Of a stretch of 55,985 nucleotides of DNA, positions 1 to 7,270 are shown piece after piece (positions within the stretch are counted from its first letter, which is position 1; each line of letters opens with the position of its first letter). Origin of the DNA: Gemmatimonadales bacterium (GTDB taxonomy: Bacteria > Gemmatimonadota > Gemmatimonadetes > Longimicrobiales > Gaopeijiaceae); contig REEG01000243.1 of NCBI GenBank assembly GCA_007695195.1, positions 1 through 55,985 of the forward strand. Reading direction: 5' to 3'. Made by a program: the position numbers and the translations under genes. Under the pieces are notes generated by a model, which was given only the letters and a program-made list of their open reading frames with translations, was not told the DNA's origin and did not search any database.

Positions 1-2
1 TG

Positions 3-620
3 TTCTTCGTCTGGGACGAGATGGGCTTCATGCGCTGGCCGCTCGGAGCCTGCCTTCTTCTCGGCATCCTGGTCATCATCTGGAAGTTCTTCGACCTTCT
101 GGCCAAGAGCGGGAAGACGAAGAAGATCCTCGGAGAGGTCAACCAGCTCCTCAGCGAGTACAAGGTGGACGAGGCCATGGAAGTCTGCCGCGAGTCCGAC
201 TCGCCGGCCGGCAACATCCTCTTCGCCGGACTCGAGCGGCGGGGCGAGGGAACGGATCGCGTCATGAAGGCCATTGAGAACCAGGGTCTCCTCGAGCTGT
301 CGAAGCTGGAGAAGGGGCTGGTGGTGCTGGCGACCCTCATGAACGTGGCCCCGCTCCTGGGCTTCCTCGGGACGGTGATCGGGATGATCATCGCCTTCCA
401 GGCCATTGAGGTGGCCGGAGAGGTGGAGGCGACCCTGGTGGCCGGCGGGATCAAGGTGGCGCTCCTCACCACGGCGGCCGGTCTGGCCATCGCCATTCCG
501 GTGAGTATCGCCCACAACTACTTCGTGTCCCGCATCGACTCCCTGGTCATTGACATGGAAGAGTCGGCCCAGAAGATGATCGATACCCTCCACGCCATGG
601 AGGGCGGTCCAGCCGCCTGA
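3..620 (+). CDS. MotA/TolQ/ExbB proton channel family protein (5' end probably outside window)
   Basis: Inner-membrane subunit of a proton-driven energiser (ExbB/TolQ class), which passes proton-motive force to envelope partners. Three hydrophobic stretches are visible: one near the N-terminus (WPLGACLLLGILVIIW), one around NVAPLLGFLGTVIGMI, and one around LLTTAAGLAIAIPVSIAH. The PLLGFLGTV block is the family hallmark. The frame is open to the left edge, and the residues before the first ATG at 21 (FFVWDE) read as plausible protein, so the true start is probably upstream. A strong terminator follows immediately, so no ExbD/TolR partner lies downstream; it may lie upstream. The exact subfamily (TolQ or ExbB) cannot be decided. 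Confidence 0.88.
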   Translation, partial: FFVWDEMGFMRWPLGACLLLGILVIIWKFFDLLAKSGKTKKILGEVNQLLSEYKVDEAMEVCRESDSPAGNILFAGLERRGEGTDRVMKAIENQGLLELSKLEKGLVVLATLMNVAPLLGFLGTVIGMIIAFQAIEVAGEVEATLVAGGIKVALLTTAAGLAIAIPVSIAHNYFVSRIDSLVIDMEESAQKMIDTLHAMEGGPAA

Positions 621-652
621 TTCGGTTTCGGCCGCCTGGCCTTCGGGTCCGG

Positions 653-690
653 ACGGGGGCTGCTCCTTCACAGGGGCGGCCCCCGTTTTC
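653..690 (+). terminator. Rho-independent terminator after the ExbB/TolQ gene
   Basis: The arm at 653-666 (ACGGGGGC then TGCTCC) pairs with 673-686 (GGGGCG then GCCCCCGT). The 14-bp stem has two G-T wobbles and a 6-base loop TTCACA. It is followed by TTTTCTATT. It sits 33 bases after the stop codon and separates this transcript from polA. Confidence 0.88.
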
Positions 691-785
691 TATTGTAGAT
701 ATCTGGCCGGCGTCCGCCGGCGTTGGAGCCGTGCCCCTACCGTTCCTTCCCATCCCCATCCCCATGGCCCCCGGGTCCTTGCATC

Positions 786-3554
786 ATGCAGATCCCCCCC
801 AAGACCGCGCCCCGACTCTTCCTCATCGACGGGTACGCCCTCATCTACCGCTCCTTCTTTGCCTTCATCAACCGTCCGCTCATCAATTCAAGGGGTGAGA
901 ACACCTCGGCCCCGTGGGGCTTTGTGAACTTTCTCCTGCGGATCCGTGACCAGTACGAGCCCGACTATCTGGCGGTGGTCTTTGACTCGGGGATGAGCCA
1001 GCGCGAGGAGCTCTACCCGGAGTACAAGGCCACTCGGGAGAAGATGCCGGACGAGCTGGCAGCCTCGCTCCCCAGGATCCGGGAGCTGGTGGAGGCGTTC
1101 CGGGATCCGGTGGTGGAGCTGGAGGGGTACGAGGCCGACGACGTCATCGGGACGCTGGCACGGAAGGCCCGGGAGGCGGGTGTGGAGGCGGTGGTGGTCT
1201 CAGGCGACAAGGATTTCCACCAGTTGGTGGGGGAGGGTGTCCACCTTCTGAACCCTGGACGGGGCGGGGCCAACGGCGTAGCGGCTGAGTGGGTGGACGA
1301 GCGGAATGCTGCAGAGCGACTCGGCGTGGCGCCGAGCCAGGTGGTGGACTATCTGGCCCTTATCGGCGACTCGTCGGACAACGTCCCGGGAGCTCCGGGG
1401 ATCGGGCCCAAGACGGCGGTGAAGCTCCTTGACCAGTATGGGTCCCTGGACGCCATTCTCGAGCGCCGCGACGAGATCCGCGGGAAGAGGGCCCGCACCG
1501 CTCTGCAGGAGCATGACGAGCAGATTCTCCTGTCGCGCCGGCTGGTCACCATCATGGACGACCTGCCGGTGGAGCTGGACCTGGAGTCCTGGCGGGTCCA
1601 GGAGCCGGATGTGGAGCGACTCAGGGACCTCCTGGTGAAGCTGGAGTTCCGCACCCTCCTGGAACGGTTTGCAGGGGATGGGGAGGCGCCGGAGGCTCCA
1701 GGTGGTGGGCAGGCCGAGTATCGGGCCGTCACCGACCCCGGCGAGGTCGCGGATCTGGTGGCTCGGATCCGGGAAGCGGGGATGGTGGCCGTGGACACCG
1801 AGACCACCTCCCTGGAACCGGTGCGGGCCGATCTGGTGGGCATCTCCCTCTCGTGGGCGCCGGGGCAGGGTGTGTACCTGCCCCTGGGTCATGTGTCGCC
1901 GGCGCCCAGCCTTCTCCAGGAGTCCGAGGCCGGGCCACCTCCGAATCTGCCGGGGCTGGACGATCCGGTCATGGCCCCCCTGGTCGAGCTCCTCCAGGAT
2001 CCCGCGTTCCCAAAGGTGGGCCAGAACCTCAAATACGACCTCCTGGTGTTCCGCAGAGCAGGGGTGGAGCTGGCTGGAGTCGACTTCGACACCATGGTGG
2101 CCTCGTACGTCCTGGATCCGGGACGACGGCAGCACTCCCTGGACGCCCTTGCCCTGGATCTTCTGGGCCACGCCACCATCTCGTATGAGGACGTGGCCGG
2201 GAAGGGACGCAAGCAGGTGCCCTTCGCCCAGGTCCCTCTGGCCCGTGCTGTGGAGTATGCCTGCGAGGACGCCGACCTGACACTCCGACTGCGGGACCGC
2301 TTCCTTCCCGACCTGCGTGAGCAGGGGCTCGAAGAGCTGTTCCGCTCGCTGGAGATGCCCCTGGTCCCGGTGCTGGCGGACATGGAGTGGGCCGGGATCC
2401 GCATCGACCCCGCCTTCTTCCACGAGATGAGCGCCCGTCTGGGGCGGGAGCTGGAGCTTCTCCAGGAGGAGATCTGGAAGGAGGCGAGGGAGGAGTTCAA
2501 CATCAACTCCCACCCCCAACTCCGGGAGATCCTCTTCGAGAAATTGGGGCTTCCGGTGCTGAAGCGAACCAAGACCGGCCCCTCCACCGATGCGTCGGTG
2601 CTGGAGGAGTTGGCTGCCGAGGGGCATACCCTTCCCCGACATCTACTGGAATACCGGCAGTTGGAGAAGCTCCGCTCCACCTATGTGGATGCCCTTCCCA
2701 GGCTGGTGAACCCCGGGACGGGACGGATCCACGCGTCCTTCAACCAGACGGTGGCGGCAACGGGCCGACTCTCGTCGTCGGACCCCAACCTCCAGAACAT
2801 TCCCATCCGGACGCCGCTGGGGCGGGAGGTCCGAAAGGGTTTCGTGGCGGAGGACGGGTCGGTCTTCCTGGCGGCGGACTATTCCCAGATCGAGCTCCGG
2901 ATCCTGGCGCACTATTCCGGAGACGAGGCCTTCGTATCGGCCTTTCGGGAGGGACTGGACGTTCATCGTCAGACGGCGGCGGTGATCTTCGAGGTTCCGG
3001 TGGACAAGGTGACCGGCGAGCAGCGTGCCCGGGCCAAGACCATCAATTTCGCCACCCTCTATGGGCAGGGGGATTTCTCGTTGGGCCGACAGCTGGGAAT
3101 CAGCCGGGAAGAGGCGCGCGCCTTCATCGACGCCTACTTCGAGCGCTTTCAGGGCGTCCGGCGGTTTCTGGACGAGCAGGTCGAGGCGGCCCGGGAGCGG
3201 GGCTACGTGGAAACGCTGGGGGGGCGTCGGCGCTACATCCCCGAGCTGGAGTCCCGAAACTGGAACGTTCGCCAGTTCGGCGAGCGCATCGCTCAGAACA
3301 CCCCCATCCAGGGTACGGCGGCGGACCTCATCAAGGAGGCCATGCTGGAGATCCACCGGGGTCTTCCGGAGGCAGGGTTCAGCGCCCGGCTCCTCCTGCA
3401 GGTCCACGACGAACTGGTCTTCGAGGTCCCGGAAGGCGAGGTGGAGGGGGTACAGGCCTTCGTGGTGGAGCGGATGGAGTCGGCCATGGAGCTGGCCGTG
3501 CCGCTCCGGGTGGATGTGGGGATCGGACGGCGCTGGTACGACTGCAAGGGGTAG
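786..3554 (+). CDS. polA: DNA polymerase I
   Basis: 922-residue DNA polymerase I for gap filling and Okazaki-fragment processing. Three domains are present. The 5'-3' exonuclease is residues about 1-300 (LFLIDGYALIYRSFFAF at the N-terminus, GDSSDNVPG later). The 3'-5' proofreading domain is about 325-520 and keeps its acids (DTET near 336, NLKYD, YACEDAD). The polymerase domain has motif A DYSQIELR near 698, motif B KTINFATLYGQG near 750 and motif C HDE near 873. The O-helix residue is Phe, as in enzymes that discriminate against dideoxynucleotides. The frame is open from 723, but ATG 786 is chosen because homology starts a few codons later and 723-785 reads as low-complexity proline/serine. 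A terminator upstream makes this a new transcript. Confidence 0.97.
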   Translation: MQIPPKTAPRLFLIDGYALIYRSFFAFINRPLINSRGENTSAPWGFVNFLLRIRDQYEPDYLAVVFDSGMSQREELYPEYKATREKMPDELAASLPRIRELVEAFRDPVVELEGYEADDVIGTLARKAREAGVEAVVVSGDKDFHQLVGEGVHLLNPGRGGANGVAAEWVDERNAAERLGVAPSQVVDYLALIGDSSDNVPGAPGIGPKTAVKLLDQYGSLDAILERRDEIRGKRARTALQEHDEQILLSRRLVTIMDDLPVELDLESWRVQEPDVERLRDLLVKLEFRTLLERFAGDGEAPEAPGGGQAEYRAVTDPGEVADLVARIREAGMVAVDTETTSLEPVRADLVGISLSWAPGQGVYLPLGHVSPAPSLLQESEAGPPPNLPGLDDPVMAPLVELLQDPAFPKVGQNLKYDLLVFRRAGVELAGVDFDTMVASYVLDPGRRQHSLDALALDLLGHATISYEDVAGKGRKQVPFAQVPLARAVEYACEDADLTLRLRDRFLPDLREQGLEELFRSLEMPLVPVLADMEWAGIRIDPAFFHEMSARLGRELELLQEEIWKEAREEFNINSHPQLREILFEKLGLPVLKRTKTGPSTDASVLEELAAEGHTLPRHLLEYRQLEKLRSTYVDALPRLVNPGTGRIHASFNQTVAATGRLSSSDPNLQNIPIRTPLGREVRKGFVAEDGSVFLAADYSQIELRILAHYSGDEAFVSAFREGLDVHRQTAAVIFEVPVDKVTGEQRARAKTINFATLYGQGDFSLGRQLGISREEARAFIDAYFERFQGVRRFLDEQVEAARERGYVETLGGRRRYIPELESRNWNVRQFGERIAQNTPIQGTAADLIKEAMLEIHRGLPEAGFSARLLLQVHDELVFEVPEGEVEGVQAFVVERMESAMELAVPLRVDVGIGRRWYDCKG

Positions 3555-3652
3555 ATGGGGCCCCTTCAGCCATGGGAACGCCCCCGGTAGGCGATCAGCT
3601 TGTTCTTCGTCGACGGACCCGGTCTAGCCGGGTTCGGCACCTCACCCCAGCG

Positions 3653-3658
3653 AGGAGG
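3653..3658 (+). promoter_or_regulatory. Ribosome binding site that decides the ssb start
   Basis: AGGAGG lies 8 bases before ATG 3667 but only 2 bases before ATG 3661. This favours the downstream ATG. Confidence 0.7.
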
Positions 3659-3666
3659 GAATGGAG

Positions 3667-4032
3667 ATGAGCCGGTCGGTGAACAAGATCATTCTTGTGG
3701 GACACATGGGTCGGGACCCGGAGGTTCGGGACACCGGGACCGGAAAGAAGGTGGCCAACGTGTCGCTGGCCACCAATTATCGGGTGGGCAACGGGAGTGA
3801 GCAGGAAGAGCGCACGGCCTGGCACAGGCTGACGCTCTGGAACCAGTTGGCCCAGTTTGCCGAGGACTACGTCCGAAAGGGAGACCGGGTCTACGTGGAG
3901 GGGCGGTTGGACTACGACTCGTACGAGCGGGATGGGGTGACCATTCCCACCGCCGAGATCACGGTTCGGGAGTTGGTGCTTCTGGGCGCCAGACGGGACC
4001 GGGAAGAAAACGAGGCGACGGCGGAGGTCTGA
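3667..4032 (+). CDS. ssb: Single-stranded DNA-binding protein
   Basis: 121-residue SSB with an OB fold that coats single-stranded DNA in replication and repair. The N-terminus VNKIILVGHMGRDPEVRDT and the AWHRLTLWNQLA block are diagnostic. The acidic tail with the usual C-terminal phenylalanine (DDDIPF type), which recruits partner proteins, is not present: the protein ends in NEATAEV after an acidic stretch. At about 120 residues it is shorter than E. coli SSB (about 178), so it lacks most of the flexible linker. This could be a second, SsbB-like paralogue rather than the main SSB. It lies just downstream of polA with a 112-base gap. Confidence 0.93.
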   Translation: MSRSVNKIILVGHMGRDPEVRDTGTGKKVANVSLATNYRVGNGSEQEERTAWHRLTLWNQLAQFAEDYVRKGDRVYVEGRLDYDSYERDGVTIPTAEITVRELVLLGARRDREENEATAEV

Positions 4033-4046
4033 ATCCCGAAATGGCA

Positions 4047-4082
4047 GACGCCCTCCCGGCCACTGTGGACCGGGAGGGCGTC
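4047..4082. terminator. Hairpin between ssb and the convergent sigma gene
   Basis: A perfect 13-bp stem, GACGCCCTCCCGG at 4047-4059 with its complement at 4070-4082, surrounds a 10-base loop. It lies between two convergent stops and can work for both strands. No clear U-tract follows on either strand, so efficiency is uncertain. Confidence 0.7.
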
Positions 4083-4117
4083 GTGACAACCGGAGGCGGC
4101 TCAAGTGGCGCTGAAGG

Positions 4118-4978
4118 TCAGGTGACCGTCCAGAAGCCCGAAAGGGAATCGCCGTGGGGGCTCTCCCGGAGCTTTTCGAAGGCACGGTTCCGGATCTGGC
4201 GGATGCGCTCCCGGGTCACTCCCAGCAGGGAACCGATCTCTTCCAGGGTGCGTTCCTCGCCGTCGTCCAGCCCGTAGTAGAGGTAGAGGATCTTCCGCTC
4301 CCGTTCGGTAAGGTACTCCTGGAACATGGCCTCCAGGAAATCCCGCCGCGCCGCCGCTTCCACATCGTCCTCGATGTCGTCGGAGTTGAGACCGGCAAAG
4401 CGCTCACCGAAGGAGGCGCTGTCCCGATCTCCCCGATCGATGGGGGCATCCAGGGAGAGCTCACTGGCCGCTACACGACGGAGAGCCCGGATCGTATCCA
4501 CGGGCTCCTCCATCTGCTCGGCGATCTCCTGATCGGTGGGCGACCTCCCCAATTGCTGGGTCAGGAGGGTGTCGGTGCGGGCCAGGCGTGCCAGGTTCGA
4601 GTTCTGATTCAGGGGGATCCGGACCGAACGGGTCTGTTCCGCCAGCGCCTGGAGTACCGTCTGGCGGATCCACCAGACGGCGTAGGAGATGAACTTGACC
4701 CCCTTGTCCGGGTCGAACTTCTTCACCGCCTTGAGGAGGCCCTCGTTGCCGATGCAGACGAGCTCGGCCAGCCCGAGCCCCCGTCCCTGGTACTTCTTCA
4801 CGTACGAGATGACGAAACGGAGGTTTGCCGTCACAAGGCGCTCGGCCGCCTCCTTGTCCCCGGCCCGGGCAGCCCGAGCCAGCGCCCGCTCCTCCTCGGG
4901 ATCCTGGATGAGCGGGTACTTCTCGACGTCCTGCAGGTACTGGTCGAAAGAATCCAGACCGCGAGAGGATGAAAACAT
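4118..4978 (-). CDS. RNA polymerase sigma factor, sigma-70 family (short RpoD-like)
   Basis: 286-residue sigma-70 factor that directs RNA polymerase to promoters. Regions follow the standard order: 1.2 (LDSFDQYLQDVEKYPL), 2 (ERLVTANLRFVISYVKKY, and FISYAVWWIRQTVLQAL for -10 recognition and melting), 3 (GRSPTDQEIAEQM), and 4 with the helix-turn-helix (TLEEIGSLLGVTRERIRQIR). There is no long region 1.1 or non-conserved insert, so it resembles the short primary sigma factors of Bacteroidetes and group-2 factors. The window holds a second factor of the same class at 14057. Which of them is the housekeeping factor cannot be decided here. The stop faces ssb across a hairpin. The 226 bases upstream hold its promoter, which I could not assign. 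Confidence 0.93.
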   Translation of the reverse strand: MFSSSRGLDSFDQYLQDVEKYPLIQDPEEERALARAARAGDKEAAERLVTANLRFVISYVKKYQGRGLGLAELVCIGNEGLLKAVKKFDPDKGVKFISYAVWWIRQTVLQALAEQTRSVRIPLNQNSNLARLARTDTLLTQQLGRSPTDQEIAEQMEEPVDTIRALRRVAASELSLDAPIDRGDRDSASFGERFAGLNSDDIEDDVEAAARRDFLEAMFQEYLTERERKILYLYYGLDDGEERTLEEIGSLLGVTRERIRQIRNRAFEKLRESPHGDSLSGFWTVT

Positions 4979-5204
4979 ACGTCCGAAGTTACGCGGGGAA
5001 CGGGTGACGTTGACGGGTCATGGCTGACCGATCAGGCGGAAAATCTATGGAAGAACGGGGTCCTTTCAGGGGAACCGCCGCAACTCACTTCGTGGAGGGG
5101 GGAATCCGGAACTGGTTCCACCGGAATCTTTCGACAGGCTGACCCGAAAACATAATCCCTGGCCTGCTCGGGTGAAAGGATACCGCCGGGGGTGTGGTCG
5201 GGTT

Positions 5205-6539
5205 TCATGAGAGATGTCCGGAGTCCCCATGGGCTGCGGCGTCCGCAGGGCTCGTCCGCTTCCTCGGGTTCGTCAGTGGGAGCGTCGGTGAGGGAACCGT
5301 CAGCAGGGTCCGTGGCCGGTCTCCGGTGAGGCGAATGAGAGCCGACGCCACCCCAGGCAGGGTTCGAAGCGCCGAGAGCGAGACCCGCCGAGCCGGTTCC
5401 AGCGCCAGCGTCCAGTCGATGGTCTTCTGTAGACGCCGGCTCCACCGGAGACCATGGTCGAGGGTGGAGGCGTACTGTTCCAGGCGGCTCATGTCCCCGG
5501 GATGGAGGCGAATGCTCCGATCCGCCGAGTCGACATGGTCGGGAAGCCGGTGCGAGTCCCCGTGCGTCAGGGAATCGGCAGCCAGGCAGGCACTTCGCAG
5601 CGCTCGGAAGATTCCCTGGCCTGTTAGGGGGTCGAAGTAGCCGGCGGCGTCGCCCACCAGGAGGGTCCTCCCTCGAACCACCCCCCGAACAGGCCGGTGG
5701 AACGATCCGGAACCCCAGGGACCATCGACGATTTCCGGTGGCTCCGACCAGACGATTCCGCCGTCGCCCAGGCTCTCTATCGCCCGTGCCCAACCACTTC
5801 CCTTCAGTTCCCCGGTGCGATCGCTACCGGTGAGGACCAGGGTGAGGTTCCAGAGTGTCCCCTGGGGATCGCCCACCGGCGCGAACCCCACCGTGCACCC
5901 CCGACCCAGGAGGAGGCGTCCCCGACGACGCGACGGCCCACGGGCCGCCACACGCCAGGTCAATGAAGCCCGGGTCGGTCCCCGGGGAGGGAGGGCCAGC
6001 CCGATGGCTCTGGCCACCCGGGACCGGAGGCCGTCCGCACCGATCAGAATTCGGCTGCGACGCCTCTCCTGTTGTCCGGCAGGTCCCCGAAGGAGCACCC
6101 GGGCCGGTTCCCCGCGGCCTCCGGGATCGGCTTCCACCAGGGTTGTCCCGGTCCGAACCCGGACCCCCGCCGTCCTCGCCGCCTCGAGGAGGGCATGGTC
6201 GAAGGTCCGTCGCTGTATCCCCAGGGCGCGGTCCGGACCGGAAAACCGTCCGCGGGCTCTGCCCTCGCTGAGGGGAGAGATTTCCCAACCCTCCAGCGGC
6301 GCCGGGTGGGTGGCAAGGACCGGCTCCAGAAGGTCCAGCTCCCTGAGAATCGCTACACCGGCTGGATTGAGGCACTCACCGCAAGCCTTTCCCCGGGGGA
6401 AGTCGGTACGGTCCACCAGCTCCACCTGCCAGCCCGCCCGAGCCAGTAGGAGCGCCGTCACCGAACCCGATGGACCTCCGCCCACCACCAGAGCATCCAG
6501 TTCCACATCGTCGGGTCCCTTTCCACCATGGTGGGTCAC
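5205..6539 (-). CDS. FAD-dependent oxidoreductase, geranylgeranyl-reductase-like
   Basis: 444-residue flavoprotein of the geranylgeranyl reductase / aromatic hydroxylase superfamily. It has the N-terminal FAD dinucleotide motif (ALVVGGGPSGSVTALLLARAG), the CGECLNPAG block usual in this branch, and the second FAD motif LLVGDAAGYFDPLTGQGI near the middle. Such enzymes reduce isoprenoid chains or hydroxylate polyketide or quinone rings; the substrate cannot be read. The chosen start is GTG 6539, giving a 4-base GTGA overlap with the methyltransferase stop. The frame is open further upstream, but that part overlaps the methyltransferase and has no family features. It is the last gene of a three-gene operon with Omp85 and the methyltransferase. 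Confidence 0.85.
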   Translation of the reverse strand: MTHHGGKGPDDVELDALVVGGGPSGSVTALLLARAGWQVELVDRTDFPRGKACGECLNPAGVAILRELDLLEPVLATHPAPLEGWEISPLSEGRARGRFSGPDRALGIQRRTFDHALLEAARTAGVRVRTGTTLVEADPGGRGEPARVLLRGPAGQQERRRSRILIGADGLRSRVARAIGLALPPRGPTRASLTWRVAARGPSRRRGRLLLGRGCTVGFAPVGDPQGTLWNLTLVLTGSDRTGELKGSGWARAIESLGDGGIVWSEPPEIVDGPWGSGSFHRPVRGVVRGRTLLVGDAAGYFDPLTGQGIFRALRSACLAADSLTHGDSHRLPDHVDSADRSIRLHPGDMSRLEQYASTLDHGLRWSRRLQKTIDWTLALEPARRVSLSALRTLPGVASALIRLTGDRPRTLLTVPSPTLPLTNPRKRTSPADAAAHGDSGHLS

Positions 6540-7270
6540 GCCAAGGCTCCCACCAGAACCACGCGAAACGGAAGATGTCGGTGGATCCGGAGTTCCTGGA
6601 AGGGCAATCGGTCGCCGAGACCGCGGAGTTCCCGGCGGGTGAAGGCACGGAGGACGGAGACGGGACCGTCGTATCGTGTCACCGGATCCCGTCGCCAGAC
6701 GGTGATACCCAGACACCTGGCTCCCAGGTAGTGGAGGGGATGCCGCTCCAGATCAGACATGATCACGGCGTGTCGAGCCACGCGAGCCGCCTCGGCCAGT
6801 ACCCGCTCGGCCACACTGTCCGGAAAGTGGTGGAGGAAGAGGGTGGAGGTGACCACATCGAAGGCATCGTCGGAAAAGGGCAGCGACAGCGCGTCCCCCA
6901 CCACCAGCCGCTCTCCCGGTCTCCCGGCCAGTTGGATGACACGCTCATTCCGGTCCAAACCGGACCACATGACCTCCACCCCTCGGGGCCGGAGGCGTTC
7001 CTCCAGCGCCCTGGGAGTCTCTCCACTCCCGGTTCCCAGATCCAGGACCCGGAGTGCCGGGAGATTGCGGATTCGGGCCAGCCGATCGAGGTGGGGAACG
7101 AGGGAGCGAATTCCTCCGAGGCGCTCATTGACCCGAGCCATGGCCCGGAGGCTCCGCCGGAGTTCCCGGTCACCCACGGCACCGGACTCGTCCAGGATTT
7201 CCGCCATATCGGCGCGCTCTGGGAGGCGTCGGAAGGGTGCAGGAAGGGGAGGAAGCCGGCGCTCGCTCAT
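6536..7270 (-). CDS. Class I SAM-dependent methyltransferase
   Basis: 244-residue methyltransferase. The SAM-binding motif I is LRVLDLGTGSGETPRAL near residue 75. Motif post-I is GLDRNER, motif II is VVGDALSLPFSDDAFDVVTS, and LFLHHF follows, in the style of UbiE/Coq5 enzymes. The start ATG overlaps the Omp85 stop by 4 bases (ATGA), and its own stop overlaps the FAD reductase GTG by 4 bases, so all three are translationally coupled. Methyltransferase/FAD-reductase pairs of this kind often accompany type III polyketide synthases; none is present in this window. The substrate is unknown. Confidence 0.87.
   Translation of the reverse strand: MSERRLPPLPAPFRRLPERADMAEILDESGAVGDRELRRSLRAMARVNERLGGIRSLVPHLDRLARIRNLPALRVLDLGTGSGETPRALEERLRPRGVEVMWSGLDRNERVIQLAGRPGERLVVGDALSLPFSDDAFDVVTSTLFLHHFPDSVAERVLAEAARVARHAVIMSDLERHPLHYLGARCLGITVWRRDPVTRYDGPVSVLRAFTRRELRGLGDRLPFQELRIHRHLPFRVVLVGALA

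Noticed and set aside
1200-2642. 480-codon minus-strand frame inside polA
   Set aside because: It is antisense to the conserved exonuclease and polymerase domains, and its translation has no domain features.
5032-5793. 253-codon minus-strand frame overlapping the FAD reductase 3' end
   Set aside because: It overlaps the reductase in another frame, and its product is Pro/Arg-rich without features. The 4979-5204 region holds no other supported gene.
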